From NCBI RefSeq assembly GCF_026914185.1, contig NC_070564.1, forward strand, positions 1,302,001-1,366,000: a DNA stretch of 64,000 nucleotides, written 5' to 3'. A model generated the notes under the pieces. The model had not been told where the DNA came from, searched no databases, and worked only from the letters and a program-made list of their open reading frames with translations. The stretch comes from Puccinia triticina. Lineage: Eukaryota > Basidiomycota > Pucciniomycetes > Pucciniales > Pucciniaceae. The translations under genes and the position numbers were made by a program. This document shows positions 45,026 to 55,790 of this stretch, one piece after another. Each line of letters starts with the position of its first letter. Positions within the stretch are counted from its first letter, which is position 1.

Positions 45026-45122
45026 AGCGAGATTGGGTGGATTGAGTAGAGTGATCCTTCGAGAATTGACAACCTAACTTGTCCAGTAAAACCGGTATTT
45101 AACGTGCTTGGTAGCTGGTGTT

Positions 45123-45140
45123 TAGCGCGGGCTCATAACC
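45123..45140 (-). promoter_or_regulatory. Copia primer-binding site, complementary to the tRNA-iMet anticodon arm
   Basis: Directly after the 5' LTR the minus strand reads GGTTATGAGCCCGCGCTA. Its complement (TAGCGCGGGCTCATAACC) looks like the D-arm side plus anticodon loop of initiator tRNA-Met (CTCATAA with CAT as anticodon). Copia-type elements primed by an internally cut initiator-tRNA half are known from Drosophila copia. Confidence 0.78.
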
Positions 45141-45472
45141 TGATGAGCTAAACGGAGGTCTGGGAGCAGCGGACACGAGGCGAGCCGGACGGAGTGGTTG
45201 TGGAAGGATTGGTTCATTACACAATAGATCAGAAACAGGAGAAAGAGAAGAAAGAAGAGAGAAGAGAAAAACAATCAAGACTGTACCTGGGAGCAGCGGA
45301 CACGAGGCGAGCCGGACGGAGTGGTTGTGGAAGGATGAGGAAAGGATCCTTCCACGTCCGCTGATCCCAGGTGTACAAGGTGAGATGTGAAAGCTGTGTG
45401 ACATGTGAGGAAAAGTGGAATGAAATGTATGTAGCAGAAGTGAAACATGAAACAAATGTGACTACCTCAACA
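45141..45472 (-). repeat. Copia 5' LTR
   Basis: 332 bp, no difference seen from 39939-40270. Followed by AAAAC (45473-45477). Confidence 0.95.
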
Positions 45473-48400
45473 AAAACTGTGCTATGTTACCGTTATCTAC
45501 GCGTTACGCGTAGCGTAACTACCCTTTGTTGCTGCGGGTGGCATCAACCGCTTCCTTATTTGGGGGTCCTCGTCGTTTTGCTGCGGGCTTTTTCGAGGCA
45601 GTTGCTGAAGATTGCAGTGGCTTCCTTGACAACAAAGAGCCAGAAGTCCCAGCTGGAACTGCTATCAGGGGATCTTTTGGGGGCAACAGAGCGGGCTGAG
45701 AGGATGCGGCAGAACCTTGGTCCCTACTGTTTGGATCCAACAAATGGAGGGGTACAGACTTACGAGGGCGGAAACGCCTAGCCGGGGGCTGAGACGGCAA
45801 ATTATGTATGAATGGGGCAGCTGAGGCGGATCTTGCTGCTGTGGGAGGAGTTGGCTTTAAAGGCTCCAGCTGACTTTTGTTCAATCAAAGACAAATCTTG
45901 AATGGTTGGCTGGGTGGACTCGGTGGTGCTCCGTGATCATCAGAATGGGAAGCATTGTGGCTTGATTCAGCATCTGTGGATTCTTCCCCAGATTTGTCTC
46001 CACTTTCTTCAGTAGATTTGTTGCTCAAATCTTTGCTAGAGTTGTAGGAGCTGCTGGAATCATCGGATATGTTGTCACCAATATATTGGATCTTGCTTGT
46101 GTTCTTAACCACATTCTTAACTGCCAAGTTTGTATTGATTTTTGGAGGTCTCGACGTGTCCGCAGTGACATACCCGCTGTCATGGATATTCAGCAAGTTG
46201 TTCATGTGAGAAAATGGGACGCCAGAGGTGATTTTTGGGTTGTTGTGGCGGATCCTTTCAACACTTTCATTGACAAAACCAGCTTTGTCTTCAGTCCATT
46301 GTCGTGAGTAGAGCAGCCAACTGGTGTGTGGATGTGCCCCGCTGATGCTTCCAGGGACCGGGTTGACCATCTGAGCGTAACCACCATTAATTTGATTGTC
46401 ATGCAGCCAAACGCCGGTGACACCTTGCACGTTCCTAAGCACTTTTCCCCAGTAGTGGTTGCAACCCCAATATCCTTGTGATATCTGTAAACAATCCCTG
46501 ATACAGTCAGCTTGAACGGCCATTCCATCTGGCCCATGAACTCAGCCTGCTCATCTTGGTCAACAATGGACGTCAGGTAGATTTGGAAATAGAGGTGAGG
46601 CAGAGGTTTTGAATCGGGGAACAAAATTATCAAGACTTCTTCTAGGAAACTGCTGGGAAGGTCTTCAGGAACAGAGGTCTGACTTTGACAAGAATTCCTT
46701 GACCTGTTGGAATTGCAACTCTGACACTGAAGCCCAGAAGTTCCAGCAAGCCCAGAAGACGCCCACTGGGCAATTAGACTCCCTGCTTTGGAATAGCTGA
46801 TCAAATTGTTATCAAACATCGATTTGGCCACCTTGAGCGCAACCAAGCGGCGGTCTCCACTAGGATGCTTGATTGTCTTGTTGTGAGTGTTCCGGGGGCA
46901 TGAAAACACGTGGGTTTCTTGGACTGCAAACAGTCCTTGCAAGACCTTTGAGGAGTTTGTCTTCGGATCCAACAAGATTTCCATGAAGAAATCACATGAC
47001 GCAAAATCACCGGGAACAAAGGAGTTAGGGTGTAAATTCCGAGCTGCTTCAAAGAGCTGGTTTGATCCACGGGTGAGAACGGTTTTCAAGCGGAGTGCTC
47101 GATGAGCTCGTTGGTCGTCCTAGAGGTGAAGTGAGAGACCAAGGTGTGGAATAGATCGGTTTTCTTGCTGCTGGGAGTTTGGAGCCAGAGGGGACTGTAG
47201 ATGGCGTATAAAGATTCCAAGGCAGCCGCCAGCCAACAATGATTTTTCCTGAGGGGATCCTTTGAGGCGGTGTAGGACATGAAAGTGGTATGCAAAGCTC
47301 GGTTGATGTTTTGGGAATTAGGGGGCCTTCCAAGCTTGGCTTGCTTGTTGGGACAATCTAGCAGTGCTTCAGTTGTGTCCGGGGGGCGGCCATCATTTAT
47401 TGCAGCCCTCTGCCGTTTGGTTGGTTTGATCCACCTGATCGAGTGGGCAACATCCTTCTGATCAATTGGTTTGACACCATATTGGATGAGAATTCCCCGC
47501 ATCCAGAGAGAGTGATCCCGCTCCAAAGCCTTGAAAAAGGCGTAAAGCTCTGAAAAACCGGCCAAAAAACTCTTCTTGCCCGCACTAAGTTTTTGAGAGA
47601 GCGCCATTAGTTGCAATTCAAAGAAATTTCAAATAGAAAGAATCAAGAAACTGACCTGAACATGTAATAAACCCAATGCATGCTCTCCTGAGCGTTTGTC
47701 AAGCTCGGAAGACCGTCATCTCCATTTGGCGAGTCCTCCAGCATCTTGGGGCGGCTTGGAAACAACATGGACTCCACGTCCGCCATGGTCCACCAATCCA
47801 GCCAAGCCTTGATCTTGGGGAACCTGCCGCGCATCTTGTCAATTTTATCGTCGTGGGTGGGCCCATTTTCCTCACACGGCTGCAATAGTGCCAAACACTT
47901 GGATTCAAACAGGGACTAGACGGAGGGAAAATGTCAGAAATTAATCAGGGAAGGATGACAGAAAACATGGAAATCTAACCTGCTCATCGGGATTAATGAC
48001 CGCGCAGTTCTGCTTGACACGTGTGACTGATTGACAAAAGTGTTCACGACACCCCTTGAGTTTTTGCATTGCTTCTTTGGGGTCGGATTTGCCAAAAACG
48101 TTCATGTAGGCCGCAACAAAGCCTCGTTGCTGTGCTTTTGAGAAATCCACTATGCTACATGCCATGTTTTTGCGCTCGGTTTGCAAGAGAGAGGGTATGA
48201 GGAATTGCCGGAACAGTACAGAGAAGTGGATGGTGTAATATGATTCACTGAGCCCACGGATCCAGCTCAGCTGGACGGGAATCCATCAACCAATGTCGTC
48301 GCAGTACATCGAGGTGGTGAGCAAATATCCTGCAGCAAAGAATCGGTATGTGACGTCGGATATCAAGCCACCTGAGTAAAGGGTGTTGCCGTCCTCACGA

Positions 48401-48617
48401 CGCTCAAGCAGCATCTGAGACATCCAATTTGTCAGGAACGTTATATTTTCTTCACCCCTCCTGCATGCTATCAAGATAATCTCCATTCTGTTTGTGTGAT
48501 TGTGAGATGTAAATAAATCAGTCAATTGTCAAACAAAAAAAATAGATGATTAGTTGTTGATCGGAAATCAACAATTGCCATTGAAACAAGTCATGCATTA
48601 ACTTGTCACCACCGTTG

Positions 48618-49517
48618 TGGTGACCCATTTCATGGCCAGCTAGTCAGGATCATCGCCGCCGCCAGGATTTTCATCAAGAGTCCAGTTTTAACTTTCATTC
48701 CTCAAGCCTCAAGAAACATCAAGATCCTCAAGTCCATCAAGAATCCACCCTCTTCCCATCCCCTCTCATTTTTCACCCCTCTCTCTTATACTCTTTTTTT
48801 CTCCCCTCCATATCCTCTCTTTCTCAGTTCCCAGTCTCTTTACTTTTCTTGGTCCTAACACAGCATATGCTGTGGGTTTATTAACCTGTTCTTCATTTTT
48901 TTTCTCTTTCTCTTTCCTTTTTTTTCTGTTTGTCCTTTTGTCTGTCCTGAGTGTTTCTGTCTCCTCTTTCCCCTTTTCTTTTTTCCTTTCCTCTGGTTCC
49001 TCTCCTTCTGTCTCATCTCATTTTGATTTCCTTATTTCTTTGTGCTGTGTTTTTCTCTTTGTCTGCTTCTTTTGTTTGTTGTGTGTGTGCGCGTGTAGCG
49101 CGCGGAGGATGTGATGAAATGTATGTGACATGCCACCCGGAGTCCAAGTTCAGCTCAAACTTGGATGATAGGTGGCCATGGCATTCTGATCCCCAGAATA
49201 CGGACCATTGGAGAGTTTATAGATCAATCATCAAAGTTCCAAACCTTTGAGCTCAGCTCGCCGATCCGCCTTCATCCAGAGTTCTCAGACCCCCCCTTCC
49301 TTCTTCTTCCTTAAGATCACATTCACCTTCCCCTCAAAACAAAAAAACCGCCGCCGCGGATCCAAAACTCCGGCGAACCTCTCAAAACCACCAACCCCAC
49401 AAGCTATCACCGTTCCCATCCGCGCTCATTCTTACGGACCATCACCCCGAGGGCAGCGCAAACCGCAACTCTCCCCTCACACGACTGCCGCCACTTAGCA
49501 CGAACAGGAGTCCCTCA
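48618..49517. mobile_element. LTR-like repeat, copy 1 (~900 bp), inserted in the USP gene
   Basis: Shares its whole length with 54879-55790: GGCCAGCTAGTCAGGA near the left, a C/T-rich middle, GCGCGTAGCGCGCGGAGGA, then CCGGAGTCCAAGTTC, and GGAGTCCCTCA at the right. The flanking host gene is in frame if this is removed (Gly-Lys-Gly-Gly-Asp-Lys). TGTCACCACC is repeated at 48604-48613 and 49519-49528. The exact ends (TG...CA or GTTGTGG...) are not settled. No coding capacity; solo LTR is the likeliest reading. Confidence 0.7.
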
Positions 49518-50594
49518 CTGTCACCACCCTTACCAGAGCCAAAATCAATCTGTCGCAGAATCTCCCGGCGAAGATGGCGCAGCCGATCCGAGTTCCCCAA
49601 GGATTTGTGAATTTCAAGCACACTACTGTTTGGCTCACCAGGCCCGCCAGCCTTCCCAATCTAAATTGTACAGAATCAAACATTTCAGGTCAGTTCACCG
49701 GATGAAAACACAAGAAATGGCAAGCAAAAGAAAGATAGGACAATACCTTGAGCTGGAGAGCGCTGGCCTTTGGCTTTGTCTTCACAGTCTTGATGAGATC
49801 ATTTTTTGCCAGAGGGTTGGGTTTCTTTGAGGATGGCCATTGATGATTGTGGATGCCTCGGTGTCGGAGGAGACCCCATCCTGTCTTCTTGTGATAATCT
49901 AATTGGCATTGTGTATCTGGACAGTCCTGCCAGTAATCCTTTCCGGGACATCAACCGGCAAGACCTTTGCAGGCTGGGTTACTGCAAGAGCCCGTAAAAA
50001 TATACATCAGTCTTCATTCATGGGCTGATGAAGAATAAACAGAATCATTGACCTGCTGAGAAATTCCTCAATCTTACCGCGGCCGGTTGGCGGGGGACCA
50101 GCGTAATCACAACCTTCCTGATCACACCGTAGAACACCTAGGCAGTAGAGTCAAAAAACTTTCCACTCATCTGACTTCCCCCCATTGCTACTGCGCTTTG
50201 AGTAACCGACTGCTCCAAATTTTTTGATATTGGCACCGACAGAGAGCACAAAGATAGTGGAACCGTTGGGGTAAAGGGGATACCCTTGCCTGTCCAAAAC
50301 GCAGCCGTGGTTGATGTATGTAGTGAAGCCTTTGTCCATTGCAATTGGGAACTGCCAGTTTGCAACGTCTTCCGCATCCGCCAAAGTCAAGCCTTGATGG
50401 CAGCTGGTGGTTTTTTTGATTTTCTCACCGCTATTGGTGGTGGATATGGTGGGATGAGAAGTGTTGGCGCTAGGTGAGATTGTCGGGGCTGAAGATAGTG
50501 GATTGGGATTGATAGGGGCAGAGGATATCGGATTGGGATTGATAGGAGCGGTGCTAATTGAGTTTTTGGCTCTGGATTTTCTCTTGCGGGGCAT

Positions 50595-52496
50595 GGGAGC
50601 GGTGTATACTTGTTACGAAATAGTCAAGCTTATTGCATATAGCTTATCGGGTATCTATTTGTTTAATATTTGTAGGGTATGGTTTTAATTATCTCTATTA
50701 AGTTTGGTAGATAAGGTTGTGGGGGTGGGATTATGAGAAATTCCAAATGAAGCAATTGATCAGAGCGCTGCAGCGGGGAACCTAGATTTTCATGATCAGC
50801 CAGTCGGTAGAGGTTTTAAGTGGGGCAATGGGGAGAAGTCCTAGCCCTAACTAGGTCTGTTGATACAGATAAAAGCACAATAAAGACATGTTGTGAAATG
50901 GGTGTTGTAATTTTATTTACTGGGTATGTTTTATGTAGATTTACATGCATTGTAACTCGTGTGGCTGTAAAAGTACAGGATACATGTCTCTGGGTTGTGT
51001 ATTACAAACTGTAATTTACAAGGGGGCAATTTACATTTGGTGGTATGTACCCGCGGCATTGTAAAATTAATTTAATTGGGTGATTTATGTAACTTTGCAA
51101 TGCATGTACTTTGCAATGGGGGGGCATTGCAAAACACAGTTTGTAAAAATCACCCACCCCAAAATAAACTGTTTCAAATGCTTGCATTTGACATGCAGGG
51201 TACTGAAGCCAAGAGATGCCATTGTAAATCAACCTCAATACATAAATACATAAGTGCTTTTGTTGGCACATTCATTGTGCATCAAAAATTGGGTAGAGTC
51301 AAAGCCTGAGTAAGGCTGGGGTAACCTCAGCAACTGGGAGGATTTGGCCCATTTTTTTGGCAGTGGTGCAAGCCAGTAATTAGCTATGTTAATATTGTAT
51401 GTGTGAGCATTGAAATGTGAGTCATGTGTTTGTGTTTAACCTTTAAAGAAACCCTTACATACCCTTACCTTACATATTGGGAAATAGTACGTGTCATTAA
51501 ACAAGCTCCATATCAAACTATTTTAGGTTTATTGAAATGTTTAACACACTAGCATTTTATTTTTCACAACTTGATAAGCCATGAAGGTGACAGTTTTCGG
51601 TTGTAAATGTGTATATTTTGCAATTGGTTTCAATCAAACATGAAAACTGAGAATGAAAAATGATACTTTATTAAATTGTGGTGGTGGAAAGACCATGATG
51701 AGGGCTGGAATTGGGATGCTTGGTTGAAAAGAAGCTTTTTCCACCAAGTAGGGGGAAATTGATGAGAGTAGTCATAAAACAGCTGAAAAAGAATAGAGAC
51801 CTTAGGCTACCCCTGCAGCTCTTTTTAGAATTTACACAACATAGGATTCCAAGATTAAGTCTAGAATGACTTGATCTTAAGTTTTGTGGTTTTCTGAAAC
51901 AGAAAACACCAGGATTTTTACAGTGGTGCAGCCACCTTGGCCTGTTCAAGTCAAGTTGGGGGGGGGGGCTCCTGGACTTGGGGTGCCTGCTGGGGGCTGG
52001 GCACTGCAGCAGCGAAGCCGCCTTGGCCTCTAGTGTACACCAAAGAAATGGGGTACCCAACTGGGTACCCCAGTGGGCTTGGGGTATTGGTAAATACACC
52101 CCAGTTTGCATGGGGTATTCACCTGAGCACCCCAAAATAGTTGGTGTACCGGGACACAGAGACTCAATCTTGGGGTAAAACCTCTTATACCCCAAGTAAA
52201 TTGGTGTGCACAGTGCGCGCACCCCAAAAGCAACTGCTGGTCAACAGATTTACACCCCAATTCAAAAATTAATGGGGTGCATCCCCAAGCACACCAAGAA
52301 CTTGGGGTGCATCTTGGGGTGTGATTGAATTTGTGAGGTAAATTATGGAGAAACCCATGAGTGAATTGTTGGTGTACAGGCTTTAATTGTACCTGAAAAA
52401 GTTCAAGTTCTTGAGACAATTTTTATTTATTTATATATGTGTATAGTCAGAAAGAAAAGAAAAATCAAACACCAAAAAAAAAACAAGACAAAAAAA
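50595..52496. other. intergenic repeats, no gene
   Basis: 50600-51000 lies upstream of the USP gene and shows nothing recognisable. 51000-51190 contains TTACAA/TTGCAAT inverted motifs. 52035-52330 holds several short palindromes of the GGGGTGCA...TGCACCCC type, related to 57870-58195. ORFs here have no protein character. Confidence 0.55.
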
Positions 52497-53159
52497 TCAA
52501 GCAGGGGCAAGGGACTTGCAGCAGAGAGCAAGGCCCGTCTGGATGTGAGTCAACCAGCTTTTGGCATTTTGTGAAGTCACCCGGGTTTCCAAGACAGGAG
52601 GGGGGATGGGTTTGACACCATCATCCCCCATTGGCCAAAACCCAATGATTATTGTTGATGTGGAGTAGATAAATTGAGTCTGATTGGCCTGATGGACCAA
52701 TGCGTAAGGGAAGGTAGGTGCAGCAATCTTTCAGAGAGAGGAAAATGATTGGACGTCCGTAAGTGTTGGCAAGTATCTGACCGTGATCCAACCTGGAAAG
52801 CCATTTGTTGGGCTCGATCCTTGTCTCCTCTTTTTCCACCTGAAGGTTTTGAACAATCATTTTCATGGGTTTGTCGCCGCCCTGTAGTTTGGAGTAGACC
52901 GCTTGGTATTCCGTCGCTTCCTTGAGAATCTCCTGCCTGACACGGAACCATCCATCTTCTCGGTAACCAAGGGCTTTGGCCACACAGTGAAATCCAAAAT
53001 TCCCATCGCCAGCGGGATTGAAAATATTGAGAATGAACTCTTGGAGATGTATGGGAATCTGGGAAATGTATTCAGGCTGATCAAAGCTCACATCAGTCAT
53101 TTGCAGACACCAAAACAATAGACAAATGATAATGAAAAGCTTTACCTTCACTGTCAGCT

Positions 53160-53985
53160 CCGGTCTCTTGTGTGACTCAAAGTTGAAAGGGTTTAGAGTT
53201 CGCGCTGTAGCGGCTAGGATAGCGGCCAGCGGAAAGGGGCCACACTATAACCTTTTCAGGCCAATGGGAATAAAACCACACCTCGACGCTGAATAGCGGA
53301 GGGGCTAGCTCCCTTACAAAAGTAAGGGGACGCGGCGATGACTCGAGCCAGGCGCCGTAGCTTAGAACAAAGAAGGGTTATTTTCTAGGTTACAGGTGTG
53401 ATTACAATCACCTGTAACTAGAAAATACACGAGTTGAGGTCAAAGAAAGCTGTAAGGGAAAGAGAAAGTTAGTTGATTATTGTAAACCCCACTCACTATT
53501 GATTTATAGTAAGGTTGGCGGGTTTTTTATGTGTAATAATCTTTGGGGATGAATCTCTACAGGTGAGAGACCTCCCTTTTTATATTACAGGGATCAGCTC
53601 CCTCCTTTGAGTCAAGGATCTGAGGGATCCTTAATTCCAAGGAGGAGTGATCACAGAATTCAGAAGGGGATTTACATAAATGTGTATGTAATCTCCCTAT
53701 TTGTACATATATTAGGCTTAATCAGGACAAGTACATAGAGAGATAAGATTATCTCTCTCTGTATAAACAAATATGTAATCAATGTGAAATAAGTTTAATT
53801 ACATGCTCAAAATAGTGTGAAATATGTAGTAAATACATAATAATAGTACATTGAAATAAAAGGTACCTCAATATTGTAACGACAGGGAATTGAACTCTTG
53901 ACTATATGTACATTAGTCAATCATTAAAGCAGTCTTTAACCATTAGGCTATAAGACATGTACTATGCTTTGTAGACACATGGACT
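53160..53985. mobile_element. ~830-bp insertion splitting the MULE tail from its OTU domain
   Basis: Coding similarity of the MULE gene stops near 53985 and resumes near 53150. The stretch between has TGTAGCGGCTAGG near its left, GTGTGATTACAATCACCTGTAAC dyads near 53395-53425 and GTAACGACA near 53876. Next to it, 53874-53955 on the minus strand resembles a decayed tRNA (GCCTAATGGTTAAAGAC, GAGTTCAATTCCC). Perhaps a solo LTR plus a tRNA-derived module; no clean target duplication seen. Confidence 0.45.
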
Positions 53986-54878
53986 TAGTGTCTCAGTGTC
54001 TGACATTCACAGACTGTGACACTGTCACTCCCGCATTGGACACACTAGGCTTCTTGATTTATTCTTTGACAATTTTGCCTGTAATGCTGTCACCTTTATC
54101 ACTGACATCGTCATTGACGTCATCATCATTGTTGCCATTGCTGCCATTGCTGGAGCCGGACTTGTTGCTGTATTCAAGTGATTCTTCGAATCTTCTTGTT
54201 TGGAAGATTCAATATCATTGCCGCCAGTTATCTTGACTCTTTTGGGATTCTTTTTTGTGGATGCCTTCAAGGCTTGTTTCTTAGCCATGTGTTTGTGTTT
54301 TAGCTTAGCTTCAATAATCTCAAACCCCAAAGGATTTCTTGTCGTGGAAGTTGTAGATTGTTTTGATTGTTTCTTTGCAGACGGACAACCTTTTGTGTTC
54401 TTTTGGTCTTGGGTGCTTGGATTGCAACGGCGGTATGAGTTCCCGCCACAATTTTGTTGATTTGATCAATTAAATCAACAAGTTTGCTGGGCTGTTTGTG
54501 CAAGAGCAAAACCATAATTAACTTCATTTCTTCATCCAAATCAAGTTCAGGCGTGTCCGATTTCTGCATGGACACAACGGTTTTGAACAAAACAGCTAAT
54601 GAATGAGCTTCTTACAGAGGAAGGAGATACTTACCGTTATCTCTGGATTATATTTCAGATGCCACTGAAAGTGGAAATCTTTGAGAGCCAATGAATCCCC
54701 CCATTTGAAAATCTTGGCCATGATGTGCGGGCATGGTATGCCAAGTCCAATGGATACTGTATGCAAGCACGGCTTGCTGCAATCAAAGTCATTGAGACGG
54801 TCAAATTGCATCAGGCACTCCCTGAGTGCAAACGTTGAGATGTTTCCGAGGAGTGGGATGAAGCTCTTGGGAACGTTG

Positions 54879-55790
54879 TGGTGGCCCCTCTCGTGGCCAG
54901 CTAGTCAGGAACATCTCCGCCGCCAGCAAGATCATCAAGACTCAACTTCCCTCTCACGCTTCAAGACTCAAGAATCCACCGTCAAACCTCAAGATCCCTC
55001 TCCATCACCTTCTTACTTTCAACTGGCTCTATCTTCAAGATCTTCCCCTCCCCCTTCTCTCTTTCTACTCCCCCCTTTTCAACACTTTTTTCCCATTTCC
55101 TTTCTTTCTCAGTTTCCCAGCCTCTTCATCTTTCTTGGTCCTAACACAGCACCTGCTGTGGGTTTATTTCCTTGTTTGTTTCTGGCTTCTTTTCTTTCTG
55201 TTTGGTTTGTCTGGTTTGAGTGTTTTCTGGCTTTTCCTTTCTTGCTGCTTTTCCTTCTTCTCCATGCCTCTTTTCCTTCTATCTCATCTCACTGTGATTT
55301 CCTCATTTCTTTGTGTTGTGTTTCCTTTTCCTGCTTCTGTTGCTTGTTGTGTGTGTGTGCGCGCGTAGCGCGCGGAGGAGATGATGAAATATACGTGACA
55401 TGTGGCTCTCCCGGAGTCCAAGTTCGCCGAACTTGGATGATGGGAGAGGCATGGCATTCTGATCCCCAGAATACGGACCATCAAGAGTATATCGATCATA
55501 TCTTCAGAGTTCAAACCTTCGAGCTCAGCTCGCCGATCTTTCTTCATCTAGAGTTTTCGCAATCCCCCTTCTTTCTCTTCGTTAAGATCACCTCCTACCC
55601 CCCCTTCAACAACAACAAACAACCGCCGCCGAGGATCCAGACCCCGGCGAACCTCTCAAAACCACCTAACCCCAAAGCTATCACCGATCTCATCCGCGCT
55701 CACCTTCACGGACCATCACCTCGAGGGCAGCCTAAACAGCAAACATCCCCTCAACCGACTGCCACCGCTAGTACGGACAGGAGTCCCTCA
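54879..55790. mobile_element. LTR-like repeat, copy 2 (912 bp), inserted in the MULE gene, TSD ACGTTG
   Basis: TGGTGGCC...CCCTCA ends; ACGTTG at 54873-54878 and 55791-55796. Removal joins Val-Asn-Val to Pro-Lys-Ser in the MULE frame without a shift. Same family as 48618-49517; more distant relatives lie at 58800-59330 (+) and 59740-60170 (-). Confidence 0.78.

Larger units (their letters stand above)
39939..45472 (-). mobile_element. full-length Ty1/Copia retrotransposon, 5534 bp, TSD AAAAC
   Basis: Two 332-bp LTRs, 39939-40270 and 45141-45472, appear identical by eye. TG...CA ends; AAAAC at 39934-39938 and 45473-45477. The element runs on the minus strand, so 45141-45472 is the 5' LTR. One intact 1510-codon gag-pol frame, a primer-binding site and a polypurine tract are present. 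Identical LTRs and no stops mean a very recent insertion, possibly an active copy. Confidence 0.97.
39621..45526. mobile_element. CG-TSD TIR element 2, ~370 bp native, split by a Copia element
   Basis: Ends are AAGGGTAGTTACGTTACG (left) and, reverse-complemented, AAGGGTAGTTACGCTACG (right). CG precedes (39619-39620). The base pair after the right end is TG (45527-45528), a C-to-T change of CG. Removing everything between restores the minus-strand reading Arg-Ser-Asn-Val-Ala-Arg-Ser in the USP gene, which fixes the 2-bp duplication. Native parts are 39621-39938 and 45478-45526; the rest is Copia. Confidence 0.82.
39317..50594 (-). pseudogene. transposase-like gene fused to a ubiquitin-specific-protease domain, decayed and twice invaded
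   Basis: ATG near 50594 (MPRKRKSRAKNS). Parts in order: a FLYWCH/GCM-type zinc finger (CDQEGCDYAGPPPTG, GWGLLRHRGIHNHQWP, about 50140-49830); LTR-like insertion 48618-49517; DDE/MULE-like region (GLISDVTYRFFAAGYLLTTS, CSIVDFSKAQQRGFVAAYM, FPKIKAWLDWWTMADVESML, QESMHWVYYM, about 48500-47645); USP domain with Cys box NHCWLAAALESLYAIYSPLW (about 47240), FVPGDFASCDFFMEI, and His box CNHYWGKVL (about 46460), then TSWLLYSRQWTEDKAGFVNE; Ser-rich tail; TIR element plus Copia (39621-45526); C-terminal end 39618-39317. In-frame TGA at 50151-50153, 48286-48288 and 45885-45887, all after T; frameshifts near 47090 and 46505. The family transposase assignment is tentative; the USP call is firm on the Cys box. 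Confidence 0.72.

Noticed and set aside
46086..46307. Short + strand ORF within the USP gene, and similar + strand ORFs across 40493-45025
   Set aside because: All are antisense shadows of well-supported minus-strand coding sequence.
53874..53955. tRNA gene on the minus strand
   Set aside because: A and B boxes are recognisable (GCCTAATGG, GTTCAATTCC) but the D and T stems do not pair properly. At most tRNA-derived.
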